From Pithys albifrons albifrons (lineage: Eukaryota; Chordata; Aves; Passeriformes; Thamnophilidae): a stretch of 64,000 bases of DNA. The notes under the pieces were generated by a model. That model did not search any database. It saw only the letters and a list, made by a program, of their open reading frames with translations, and was not told the origin of the DNA. The position numbers were made by a program, and so were the translations under genes. Below, in pieces: positions 44,720-56,747 of this stretch. The first letter of the stretch is position 1. The number at the start of each line of letters is the position of its first letter. Location: the NCBI RefSeq assembly GCF_047495875.1, contig NC_092471.1, positions 10,561,001 through 10,625,000 of the forward strand, written 5' to 3'.

Positions 44720-47700
44720 AGGTAATGGGAGGTCCTTGCCACAGTGGAGTGGTTTTCAGTTAGGGCTTTGCCAAGTGGTTCTTTCTGAATTATCAAAAAA
44801 GATGTGCATCAACCTCTCCTGGACTTGTTTTCTCTACTAGTGTGTTCTCTCGGTGGCCTTCCAGCTAATAATAAAAATAAATTCAAAAGTCTGAGCATAT
44901 TCAGCAGGAATTCGGGATGGCAGTTCCACAGAAGTCAGTCATTCAACTTCACATATTTTCTCAAAATTTCCTTTTTTTTTTTAGATCTGTCTTGTGAATG
45001 GATTTGTCATAGCTACAAAGTTTTTCAGCCTGGAAAATAGTGATTATTTTTCCCCCTTTTACGGCTGCCTGACCCAACAGTAGGACAGATCCTTGCAGTG
45101 GTTTGGGGAACAGCAGGCCCTGTAAAGTGGGTACCAGTAAAGCATAAAAGCAGTAACATGAGAAAGCATGTGGCTACTGCGATATAGTTAAGATATAAGA
45201 TATATCTGTATATAATTTCATCAATAACAATTACCTTCATCAGTTCCTTTCAGCCTTGGGCTTGAAATCTGCAGCCTATTCAAAGCACTGTCCTCGACTT
45301 TTTACTGCCTTCCTTACACCTTTCTTCTGAAATTGTTGTAATCTCCTAACTCATTAGACATTTGCACAATTCATTGTCAAATACGTTCTTAGTGTAGGGA
45401 AAGCAAAGAAAAAACCCACAGTTTTTATTTAAAATCTCAATAGTTTTAAACTGAAATTTGACTTTGCATTCAGCTCCTGAGCTGATGTCAGGGCTGAGGT
45501 AATGCCAGCTCCTGAACCAATTAGGACTAATCACTGTCATTTAAAAAGGATAAGCTTTCCATTAAATAATGAATGTTTCTGTCTCCACCCCCTCTATGGT
45601 AGTTGAAGTCTCCTTGGTGCTGTAGATGGATTTGTTTTAAGCCAGGCTAAAACTTTGCAGGCTCCTTCTTCCCATCAGTGAGGCACTGTTAGAGTGATAA
45701 ATATTGGAGGAAATGGGAGCAAAATGATCTTCTTTCTTGAGGAATGAGCACAAAACCTTGGATGAGTTGATTTTCTTTTTGTCTGTTTTGCGTTCCATGT
45801 AACTGGATCCATTTTACAGCAACTCCTTGTCCTTGTGTGGAGCATTGTGGCCATGGGGGCTGAGCTGGTGGCTCCACATCTGTGTGTTCCTGGGGAGCAC
45901 TGAGGAGGTGGGCTGGGCTAGGGAGCCAGGGAGGACAGCCAGTGGGTTCCTGGAGGTGGACTGGGAGTGCCTGATGAGCTGTGGCAGCCTGGGAATAGGT
46001 GCCTTCCATCACCAGGAGAGCCTCGGCTGTGACGGGAGGGAGGACAGCTCTGCCGGTGGATCCTCACTCTGGGTGGTGGGAAGGTTTTTAAACTGCTGCT
46101 TATTGCCCTGTCTGAAATGATGTGCAGGACAGTGGTGGTGCTCTCAGAAGTGCTTGTGTTGATGTTCTGCAATAGATGAATTCTCACCACCCCATTCCAG
46201 AGGCTTCTGCCTGTCTTGGTTTAAGAGATGCCGTGTGTTAAGCAGGGCTGTTGCTCAGCAGGACAGTAAAGGTCCTGCAGCACTCTGGGTGCAGCAGAGA
46301 TGGAGGGATGGGGGTTCAAACTTCTGTGAATGGTTTCATGGCCTGTTGGTGGGACCACAGGTCTTGTGTTGTCCTGTCTTACATCAGGTAAAGTGTTTCT
46401 GGATGGGAAGTGTGGATGTGAACATCCACAGACTCACATGGGGAGCGGTACTGGCTCAGTGGGTGATGTCCACTGCTTGATACGCTCCACAGTGGAAATC
46501 TTAGCCAAAATGTGATCCTCTGTCACTGCAACTGCTCAACAGAAGGCTGAGCTGTGGGAACTGCTGAGCAGGTGTCTGACCTGCAGACGTCTTCTCTTGT
46601 GCCCGAATGGTGTCTAAGCCATTGGATAAATTTTCTCAAATCATTATAGTGTCTTTCAGTAGTCATGAAGTCTGTGATTCCCTACAAGGGTAATGGAAGC
46701 TACATGGAGCTTCCAATCTAAATTTTAATTTCCTAATAATTTGGTATATCACAAAGGACCACCTTCTACAACTTCTAAAAGTTCATGTGCAAATTAAAAT
46801 CAACTTTCCTCTCGAACAAGTGCTGCATCCACACATCTGAATAGCACAGTGTCCCATGGCTGAGCAAAGCACAGGAGTTTAATTTGGGGACTTATTTCAT
46901 GATATCCAGGCATACCTGTACAGAAGCACCATCACACAATGCCACTGAGTGCCCTCCACAGATGAGGAGATTCTACAGCCCCCTGCTACTGGCTCACCAA
47001 CTCCTGGGAGCCCGCCAGCTCAGACACAGGGATGTGCCAGAGTTGCACCTCGGGAAAAACGGACAGGAAAAGGGTTGAGGTAAGGTGGACAGTAGCAATT
47101 GGCTTGGTTCATTTAGGAGCCTTTGGACTCTTTTTGCTGTTTCTCAGCCACACAGCGGAGCTCTGTGTTCATCTTACATCCATAAATGAAGCTGAGAAGT
47201 GCTATAGGTTGTAAAACATCCACTTTAAAAACCAACGTGATAGGAGGTGTGACATCATGGGCCGAGCTGTGGGCTGGCCTGTGTGGTGGCAGAGAGCTGG
47301 TGTGTCTTCCTTGTGAGTGTGTTTGAGGGGACAGACTGGAGGTGGATAAGAGGAGGGATGGGAATCAAATGAGATACAGGTTAGGAAATGAAAAAGGACC
47401 GTCAGAGAGGGGAAATCAGGGAGATTTGTTAATACCAGTCAAGGTGGTCATCTACTGATTAGGCAGAGCTGTGCGTGTCCCAGGAAAAGGAGCCAGTAAG
47501 GAAAATGGACCTGCCAGCAAGTGGATAGTGATGTGATTGAGGAGGAAACTGCTGATGCTGCTCTAAAAACCTGGGCTTTGAAGGAAACTTTAGCATTGAG
47601 TGGAAAATCTGAAGTCACTAAAAGGAAAGGAAGAGGAAGTTGGGGAGCCACAGAAGGCCCAAAGCTCTGCACAGACTGCTCAGTGCTGCTGGGAGCCCTG

Positions 47701-48283
47701 CTCAGGTAGGTGAGGGCAGGGAAGGCAGCTCCTGCCTGCATGAGAATGGGGCCCTTTGGCAGGACAGCTGCCCCCAGCAGTGGGGCTCTAATGCTGCTCA
47801 AGGTTGCTCACTTGCAGCTTTTTAAATCTCTTTCATCACAAAATCCCATGTGTTTTATCCTGGATTAAGTGTAATACAATATATAATGTAATACCTGCCT
47901 AGAGGTGAGGTTAGTCAGAACTTGCCTTGGTGCCATGAGGCACTGAGCCAAAGTTCAGGGTTTTTGTGCAGAATGTGTGCACCTCAGCCCCTCTTCATCC
48001 CTGTGCTGGGAGCAGGGAAAGGGCTTGACTCCACTGTGCTGCTGCTTCCTCAGTTGTTTTTTTTTCTTTGAAGAAAGAAGTGAAATGATTTCAAAGTTGA
48101 TTTAGTCAAACACCTCCAGCCCACAGTTTAGGTTTCTCTCATTTGGGGAAAAGTGTTTTCTGTCCCTGACAGCAACTTGCTGTGCCCCCAGGCAGGGCTG
48201 TGTTGGCTGCAGCCCCCGGGGCTGCCCTGCTGGGTGAGTCCCCCAGCTGGCCCGGGGCTGTGTGCCCAGGGAACACACAACAG
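44720..48283. other. Intergenic, no gene recognised
   Basis: Mixed composition, somewhat GC-richer from about 45.8 kb. Many overlapping open frames of 60-117 residues on both strands without codon bias or recognisable motifs. Confidence 0.6.
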
Positions 48284-48720
48284 CAGAGTCATTTAGGTTG
48301 AGAAAGACCTCTAAGATCATCAAGTCTGTTAACAGAACACTGCCAAGGCCACCACTAAACCACGTCCCCAAGTGCCACATCTACACATCTTTTAAATCCC
48401 TCCAGGGATGGTGATTCCACCACTGCTCTGGGCAGCTCTGCCAGTGCTTGATAATCCTTTAGGCGAAGAAATGTTCCTTAATATCCAATCTAAACCTCCC
48501 CTGGCAGAACTGGGGGCCATTTCCTTTCATTCTATCACTTGTTACCTGGGAGAAGAGGCCAAACCCCACCTCATTTACAACTTCCTTCCAGGGAACTGTA
48601 GAGAACAAGGCACCCCCTGAGCCTCATTTTTTCCAGACTGAACACCCACAGCTCCCTCAGGACTCCCATAAGACTTGTGCTCCAGACTCTTCCCCAGCTC
48701 CATAGGCCTTCTTTGGACAT
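48284..48720 (-). repeat. CR1 LINE 3' fragment, about 440 bp (antisense)
   Basis: The plus strand starts with a diverged CAGAGTCATTTAGGTTGAGA, the complement of a CR1 tail, and continues through AAGACCTCTAAGATCATCAA, CTCTGGGCAGCTCTGCCAGT and CTCCCTCAGGACTCCCATAA, matching the antisense order of the CR1 3' region. Recognisable over its whole length but diverged and without an intact reading frame. Confidence 0.88.
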
Positions 48721-50931
48721 GTGGGGAGCATCACTCAGCCACAGTGCTCTGTTTCCCATGCAGCCCATGGAAGGCAGGATAAAGGATTTAGGTCTGTCCC
48801 AAGGAATGGCTGCAGGTTTTGAAAGAAAGTCTTCATGTGGGGACGGCTGGAGGGTGCTGTGTCAGGGCACAGTGTCTGGTGGGCATGGGTAGATCAGTCT
48901 GACACTCTTAATATGTCAGGCTGAGCTCCATCCTATGGGTGTCTGCCTGTCCATCCCACATGGCCCTCCAGACATCTCTCCTGTTTTTTGTGCCCCAGAG
49001 CCTGATTGTGAACATGGCACTATCTTGGCACAGGGCACTGCTGGCTGGAAAAAAAACCCTGTTCTCTGAGTTTGTGAGAGAAGTCTAAAGTTTTCACGGC
49101 CTTTCCTGATGGTGCAGGGAGGGATAAGGAAAAAAAAAAGAAAAGTGAATTTTAATGTTTTTAAAGGTTTCCCTTTTTGCTGTGGGGTTCTGCAGCCTTT
49201 CAGGCACCTGAGTAAATGTTTGTTTTGATGAACTGCTCATGCTGCATCTCTGTGGTCAGACCGAAGTGGTTTTGAGCTGGGTCACTAATGAAAAATAGAT
49301 ATTTGCATTTCTCTTCCAAACTGTGTTCAAAGCACCAGGCGCGAGTGATGGCACTCGGTGAGTGATTACGGCGTTTCATCGCTTGGCCTGTGACTCCCAT
49401 CTGTCTGCTGCTTTGATGCCAGACCTCCAGAAAGACCCAGAACTCACCTGGGGATGGGATTTTAAATGTGGATCATCTAATTCAAGTACAAAGCAAATGA
49501 ACAGTCTCATAAATATGATCAGTCACTCAAGTGTTTAAGTCAAAGCACTCTTTTTGAAAATCCAAATATCTGTTCATCTTCAATCAGAGCTGCCAGCTTC
49601 TGGTTTTTTTCCCAATTTATTTATTTTTAATATCTCGCTGCTAGTGGGGCTGCACTCCACCCTTCAATGCCAGGGGGAAAACTTGTGCAGCCTTGCTGGC
49701 AAGAGTGTCTTGAGAAAGCAACGTGATTTGTGTTTGTGCATGAGCAGTGACAGAATTGAAGTGTAAATAAGGGTTCAGGCTGTGTAAATCTGCTCTGCAG
49801 TGGATGCTGCTTGGTGGTAAATCCCTGTGACCCAGAGGGAGGAGGTGGCAGGAGCCCTACTGGGCTGTGGCAAAGCAGAGCTGGGGGGTGAGGAAGGAAG
49901 CAGTGAACACACAAGCCCCCACCCCAGTGAGACCTTCAGCACTGGCTTCTGTGGGGTTTGCACTGTGACTGAGCCCGTGGTGGTCCCGCTGCTGTTCCCC
50001 AGCTGTGCCTTGTCCCCTTGGCATGTGGAGAGGGGGATTTCAGCATGTCAGGGATTAATGAGCAGAGCCTGTATAGGGCCTGGGAGCAGCAATCCTAAAG
50101 AAAGGGAGGGACAGCAGTGCTGGGATGGTCCTGTAGTGCCCTAAAATGGGCTTTGTTTGCTGGTGATAGAGGCCCTTGGCCCTTGAAAATGCACCCAAAG
50201 CTCCTTGCAGCTCACACTGTGACTGTGGCAGGCACTGGGCAAAGGCTCGCTGGGTGGGAGGGTGGGCTCCTGCCCCTGCTGCCCCGGCTCCCTCAGTAGC
50301 TGTACCTGGGGAGAAGCAGCTTTTAATGCATGAGGGAGATTTCTAGAGAAGAAAAGTGGCCAGCTCCAAAAAGGAGAGGTCAGGTGCTGGGCAGAGGTTT
50401 GGCCTCAGTGCAGCTGAGGGCTGTTTCCAGAGAGAAGGAGCTATTTATGGAACAGTCCAGAAATAGCTGCATGATCCGTCTGTGGTGCTGCAAGACCCTT
50501 GTTCCCTGCCAAGACAATTTGGGGTGGCTTAGCCATTTAAAGTATTTTAGGCACAGAGCAAGATCAGCTGCCATCAAAGCTTGCACAGAGGACCAAGAAC
50601 TGTCTGGGCACGACAGTTGGCAGGAGCAGCCCCGAGCCCTCTGCCCAAACCCCACACCAGCCGTGCTGTCCTTCCCCCAAACCATTTTCTTTCTGAAGGT
50701 GTTTGCAGTCACTGAAGTCTAATACCAGCATTTTAACTTATGTTTGCAATGCAAATATGATGGAGAGAAAAACAGTTCAACTCTTCTTAATCCCTCTATT
50801 TATTGTCCCACCCACCCAAGCCTGGCTTTCCCATGGGAGCCGCAGATCAGCCTTTTCATCCTCCACCTTCACAGAATGGTACAAGGGACAGGGGGATGAC
50901 AATTCCCACATCCAGATGAAAATAATGCAGA
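48721..50931. other. Intergenic, no gene recognised
   Basis: GC-richer sequence with chance frames (for example 50330-50722 plus, 130 residues) that resemble nothing known to me. Confidence 0.6.
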
Positions 50932-51320
50932 GGAAGATGTTTAGAGGGCTAGAGCCCATCACCTATGGAGACATGCTGAGAGCTGGGGCTGTTGGGGAGG
51001 AGAGAAGGCTCCAGGGAGACCTTATAGCACCTTCTAGTACCTAAAGGGATTATAAGAAAGCTGGAAAGGGGTTTTTGACAAGGGTATGCAGTGATAGATG
51101 AGGTTATTTGGAAGAAATTCTTCCCTGTGAGGGTGGTGAGGCACTGGAACAGGTCGCTCAGAGAAGCTATGGCTGCTCCATCCCTGGCAGTGTCCAAGGC
51201 CACGTTGGATGGGGCAATGAGCAGCCTGGTCTAGGGGAAGGTGTTCCTGCAAATGGCAGGGGCTTGAAACAAGATAATCTTTAAGGTTCCTTCCAACCCA
51301 AATCATACTGTGATTCCATG
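50932..51320 (+). repeat. CR1 LINE 3' fragment, about 390 bp (sense)
   Basis: Contains the hallmark order GAGCCCATCACCTATGGAGA, AGCTGGGGCTGTTGGGGAGG, AAATTCTTCCCTGTGAGGGT, GGTGAGGCACTGGAACAGGT and ATCTTTAAGGTTCCTTCCAA, ending CATACTGTGATTCCATG. Relative to the consensus I remember, part of the middle (after GCAGTGATAG) is deleted. The 182-residue minus-strand frame 51034-51582 is the antisense shadow of this repeat. Confidence 0.93.
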
Positions 51321-54300
51321 CTTTGCCTTGAGCTAAGAGCTCCTGCCTGTCCCAGGACCCTTCCAGCCACTCACAGCTGCCAGGAACACATACAGAGCTG
51401 TTTCCTCTATGCTTTGGGTCACTCAGGGATGCTGACGGGTGCTGGGGGGAAAGAGGAGTGCTGGTTCTGTTTTCCTCTTGGATGAGCTCATGGTTGGTGG
51501 AGCCACAGGAGACTTGGCAGCACTTAAAAATAAATGGAAAGGGTGGAAGAGAGGGAAGAGGTGGAATAGAGGGGCTGGACAAGAAAGTGGCTCTGCTGCT
51601 GCCCCTGGAGGCAACACCCAGAGCTGGGTCTTTTGGACCCCCTGGGTGCTGCTAAATACTGTGGGAGGTCTATGCAGCTCGAAGGGGAGACCGTGCAGCG
51701 CTGCCCTACAAGCCCATGGATCAGCATGATGCAGACACCTGTGGCAAAGGAAATAGTTCCATGGATTTCAAGAGGCTCAATCAAGACCAAAAAACATGAG
51801 TGTTAAGATGAGTTTTGTTGGCTGTAACATTGCATTGATTTGCCCTGTACTGTCACCGCTCTGCGTAGGAGCAGGACACGTCCCCACGGGGCCACTTACG
51901 TGATCAGATCTGTGCTGCACACAGCTGGGAGTAACTTCCCTGTGAAATCACTGTCTAAGGGACAACTGGCTTTGTCACTGCATTTTCTGGTTGTGTGTTC
52001 TTTCCTGATAAAAAAAGAAAAAAGAGCTTCATCCACCCTTTCCAGCAGTGCAAATTTTGTCTGATACATGCAGTTTGAGGACTGGGGGGCAGCAGACCTT
52101 TTGGAAGCTGTTAAAAACCTGTGCTCAACAGTGATTAAAAAATAACTCCATTTCCTTCCTGCTGGTGAGGTTTGGACCTTTCCTTCCCACCTGAGCACTG
52201 CTGGGGCTTGCAGGCAGGTAGAGAGGGCGCTGCTCCCTGCAGCTGCAAAGAGATGATGAAATGAAATGGAAACTGAGGTTTCCTCAGTAAGTGCAGGGAC
52301 TGAGCTTTGCCTTCCTGCAGGAAATGGGCATCTCTTCTTGGAGGTAGAAAAGGCCACCAAACCCATACTGTAGGATCCAGGTGGAATTGCTTTCCCATGA
52401 GACAGCAGAACTGAGCACCAGCTGTTGCCTATGGTTGACTGTGCTTAGCCTACACCATGGCAAACCCCAGGGAACTGCTCATGTGATCTTGGGTTTTTAT
52501 AGAAAAATACCAATATATGCTGTTAGCAAGAAGCACCAGCCAAAGGCACGGCTCTTTCCACTGCTTAAACCAAGCAACTAAACCACAGCAAAGGTAAAAC
52601 CTTCTAACTGGGAAACAGAAAGTGGGGCAGTCATGCTTTCTATGATTTGTTTTATTTATTTGTTGATGGTTTGTGTGTGAAATGGGAGTCCCCACATCAT
52701 GCATGCTCCTATTTGGTCTAGCCAGCTCTTCCTCAGGGTCGTGCCTGCTCTGCTCTCGAAGGAGCAGAGATGCTCTGCCTTGTGTTAATATGGTAAATGC
52801 GACCATAGTTCAGTGGTTTGGTGTTTCAGGGGCTGGAGGTTTTGCCCCATTGTATTCTTTGTGGTGTTTCTTTTTCACGCACTCGTAGGAGAGGCAAATG
52901 CCAAAAATTGAAACCAAACTGCAAAGTTCATCTAAAAATGATGAATAAATAGCGATAAATAAATAACCCTGACCCAAAAGTGAGCTGTATGACACCTCAC
53001 CTTGGGGTGAGGTGTCTTCTCTTGGTTTTGAGCCATTACTGGGCTGCATCCCAGGGAAGGAGTAACAATAACATGTCAGGGTGGTATTTCAGACAGCAAC
53101 CTCACCCTCTTTCCACCTCCATGCCCCTGCATCCCTGAGAGTGTCCCAGGCTCCAGTTCTCTGCCTGTGGAGGCTGTGACCCTCCTTGTCCCTCAAACAC
53201 CCCCACACAGGGTCAGTTATGGCCAAGACTTTATTTCAAGCAGTTCAAACAGGGTCGCTGTACTTGTGCCTCTGTCTGGAAAGTAAAAATAGGGAGATGG
53301 ATGTTACTGTGTCCCAGCTCCTGTCTCCCAGTTTTGGCCTGGGTCAAACAAGGACACTGGGCCAGGGCTGGGTGTTCAGCCAGACTCAAGGCTGAGCCAG
53401 GTCTCCATTGTAAAGCCTGTGTCCCCTCATCTCCTCTTTAATATTTATGTCCAGACTGCAGACTTTGGAAATACTTCCAATCAATAAAATAGTTTGACAA
53501 AACCAATCAATAAAACATTATAAAAAGCAGTGAAAGATGGAGGAGAGATCCATTGGTTGTAAAATGCTACTGCTGCATGAATTGCTGGTGGTATCCAAAA
53601 TCCACTTGTCCCGTGGGGTGAGGAATAGGAGGGTTGAACACCTTCATCTGCTGGAATGGGATATGTAGGGCTCTAATGGCATCGGTGGGGCATTCAGGTT
53701 CTTCCCTAAGAACCAAATCCACTGGCAAAACCTCTTGGTTGTGGGTCTAGAACAATGGCAGAGCCTGTGCAGAGGCTCATGGTCTCCAAAGCATTCTTGT
53801 GCCCCTCAGCACCCTCCTGCTGCCATGGGCTGGGGGTGGCAGGGCAGTGCAGGGCTGTGGGGGTCTGAGGGGCTGCTTGGACATGAGGGAGAAGCCCTGA
53901 GGTGCCAGTGTGGCTGGGCTACTGGGCTACTGTGCTGAGGCTGGGCAGCAAGGCCAGCCTGAGGACTGAGGGCTGAGAACTGCAGGTAACACAGGTGATG
54001 TCCCATGGCAAAAGCATAAAGCAGTTCCTTGGGGTCTGGCTAACCTTTCCATCCTTTTAATCTGGAGGAAGTGGCAAACAAAACCTTGCAGGCCCAGAGC
54101 AGGGCAGATCAGAGTGCTCAGCAAAGCCTGTGTGATTGCTGAAAGCAGGCATGTTATTTTTCTTTCATTTAGTTAAAGTCCACGAAATGTGACCTGTGAC
54201 AGTTCTGCAAGGAGGAAGTGGTATCACAGCATCACAGATCACTTCCTTGGCAAAGGCAATCGTTGTGTGTTTGTGTTCTTTGTGGCTGCTGCAGCTGTTG

Positions 54301-56413
54301 ATCCGTGAGCGCTGGATCAGGCTGCCCCTCTGCCCTGCTCCCCCTGGCACCCGGCCCTGGGAGGAGGCAGCAGGGAGGTGTGTGGTGCCAAGGAACAGGC
54401 AGTGCCCTCTCACCCAAAGGTTAAACCTCGTGCTGTTGTCTGCTCTTGGAGGATGGAGAGAATTTAATTCAGCAGCTCAAAGCCTGGTACTACTCCAGCC
54501 AGGTGGAGAGCTGTGTGCAAGGCAGGGGAGGGCGGGAGAAGGGGAGCTGAGGAGGAGGATTTGCAGATCCTGGAATGGTGAATGAACAGGTTAAACACAA
54601 AACCAAACAACTGCTGTGCTGTATCTGAGACGAGAGTTGGGTGCACACAGTAAACAGCAGCTCAGCTGCGGATCCACTGACTCCATCCTCTTTTGAGTTC
54701 CATGGCAGTTGTTCATCTCAGTAACTACTGACTTTGCAGTGTTGTTTGGGGGTGGAGGGAAGTGGCTTCTCTCTCTTCCTTTATTTCCTTTGATAGACCA
54801 AACAAAGATTCACGCTGCTTCCTCCTTGTCCTGTGAGGCTGTGCAGCATTTTGTGTGACCCCAGGAAAGGCAGAGCAGTGCAGTGTCCAGGTAGTTTTGC
54901 TCCTCCTCACACTGAATAATGGCTCCCTTGCCTCCTGCTTTCAGGACAGAGAAATGTTAGTTTCATTAAAGCTGGCACAATACTTGCAGAGAGGTTTTGT
55001 TTGTTTGTTTGTCTGTTCAGTGTTTTTTGGTTGGTTGGGTTTTTTAAGAGCTTTAAAAAAAAAAAACTTAGAAAGAAAAGATGGAGAGGAAGACAGCGTG
55101 AGCCATGATATGCAGTGACTTTCATCATCACTACATGCAGATGAGTTTGAGCAGGATTTCAGAAAGCCAGTAAAGGAGGGAACAGAGAAACACTCACGTG
55201 AACTGGCACCTTCTCATCTGTGGTAAACCGCTGTGTGCCTGCAGTGTGTTTGGTCGAAATCCCCCATCAGCTACTCTGTTGCAATCATGGCAACCTCCAC
55301 AGTCCAGGATCTCCCAGGGTCCTGTGCCAGGGTGCCCAGTGCCCAGTTCACATCGTGCCTGGTGCCTGTGCCACTCAGACACCAGCAGAGCTTGGAGAAT
55401 TCTGAACTGGAACCAGCCTTTTTTTCCATGAGCCCTGCTGAAGTCTCCTGGCAGTGGAAGTTCCTTGCATCTCTTAGTGCTCCCACTGGATTAAAGCTGC
55501 TGGTGTTAGAGATATGTATTTATGTTTCTGTGGCAGAGCTAACAGTGCTGAGCTCTATGGGAGAGTTGTAAATATGAGCCTTTCCCTGTCATCCGCACTT
55601 GTCTTGATTTTAGAGCACTTGGTGGTACCTGGAGTATTTAACAACACCCAGCTCTGACGAATGGTTACAGAGGCATATCAGATAGAAAGATTAGCAGCTC
55701 AGCTGTCTGATTAATATGTAAATGTACCCAGTTATGTGTGAGGGCTCTTAATGAAGTAGCTCACACTTCTGCCTCTGTATATCAAAGGTGATTGATGGAA
55801 AAGTACTTCAGGTGCCTGCTGGAAAGCGTAAAAGTTGTTTTTGTCTACATCTTGCCTTCAAAAAAATTTCTAGATCTAGAGCTGAGATTTCCTAAGGGAG
55901 GAAAACCAACCCAGTCTGAGTTTAATCTAAACTAATCCAAATTGTTGGCCATGCTCCTGGAGTATCTGTAAATTCTCAGATAGGAATAATCCATCAGGAT
56001 CTCATATAACAATCCACATGGTATCTTAAATAAACCTTCCTTTTGGCTGTAGCCTGCAGCTGACACCTACTGTAAATTATTTGATGATACTTTATATGGA
56101 GAGCTGGAGCTAAAGTGGATGTTGTGGTGAAAGCAGGAGGCTCCAGCCCCGTGGAAGATGTTCCTGTGCTGCTGCTTCCACCTGGCTTAAGTCCCATCAC
56201 AGCCCTGGTCCCCAGCTGCCACCTGGAAGCAGAGCCTTCTGCTGGTCTACCCAGGGCAGCTTCGTGGATCAAGAAAATCAAATGAAAATTCTGAGGCATC
56301 ACTGATTTCCCTACTGGAGAAGGAATGCCACTTGAGATCTCAGCCCTTCAGCACAGAACAGTGACAGCACTCTGTGCGTGGGTTGGCACCTTTGGCATGT
56401 CCCTGTGCCTCTA
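51321..56413. other. Intergenic, no gene recognised; hairpin and simple repeats
   Basis: Holds a perfect 11-bp inverted repeat at 52991-53016, a short duplicated CCAATCAATAAAA motif near 53478-53515 and a GTTT-rich run near 54993-55050. Open frames are short and unrecognised. Confidence 0.6.
52991..53016. repeat. Perfect 11-bp inverted repeat with 4-base loop
   Basis: GACACCTCACC, loop TTGG, GGTGAGGTGTC. A perfect GC-rich stem-loop in otherwise unstructured intergenic DNA. Too short for a microRNA precursor on its own. Confidence 0.9.
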
Positions 56414-56747
56414 CTGGTCATCCCTAGGCAGTTAAATGCCTCCCTGACTTCTGATCCCGTCAGATCTCAGACGCTAAGCAGGGTCAGCCCCGGATCAGTA
56501 CTTGGAAGGGAGACCTCCTGGGAAACGCTGGGTGCTGTAGGTTCTATTCCCGAGGACTTCACTGGCACTGTCCAAACTCGCTTGGCCGTGGCAGATGAAC
56601 CTCAAAACTTAAACGGTGGGGCCAGTTCTGCACACACTGAGCCTCACCTGAAATCCACTGCGCAGGCCGGAAGGGCACAGCCACGTGGGGGACAGCCCTT
56701 CCCAAATCTTCCCGAAGTTGAGCCACACACACACGCTGGTCATCCCT
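56414..56747 (+). mobile_element. Possible 5S-headed short retroelement with 12-bp flanking direct repeats
   Basis: The same 12-mer CTGGTCATCCCT occurs at 56414-56425 and 56736-56747, enclosing about 310 bases that begin with the 5S-like part and end in a CA run (CACACACACAC). The enclosed part keeps many CpGs while the flanks do not. A B-box-like GGTTCTATTCC sits at 56540-56550. This layout would fit a SINE with 5S-type promoter flanked by a target-site duplication, but the family is not identified and the repeat could be coincidental. Confidence 0.35.
56438..56547 (+). pseudogene. 5S rRNA-derived sequence (pseudogene or SINE head)
   Basis: From GATCCCGTCAGATCTCAGAC to GGGTGCTGTAGG the sequence follows vertebrate 5S rRNA. 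The box A region GCTAAGCAGGGTC is perfect; box C is nearly so (AGTACTTGGAAGGGAGACC then TCCTGGG). Two single-base insertions and scattered substitutions are present, and the first roughly 35 bases of 5S are missing or unrecognisable, so it is unlikely to make functional 5S rRNA. The internal polymerase III promoter may survive in part. No T-run terminator follows directly. Confidence 0.85.

Noticed and set aside
51034..51582. 182-residue open frame on the minus strand, one of the longest in the window
   Set aside because: It is largely the antisense of a CR1 3' region.
53478..53520. Duplicated CCAATCAATAAAA motif as polyadenylation site of a hidden gene
   Set aside because: No upstream coding exons on either strand; probably a small local duplication.
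54212..54247. Inverted repeat GGAAGTG ... CACTTCC
   Set aside because: Only 7 bp arms with a 19-base or longer loop; expected by chance.
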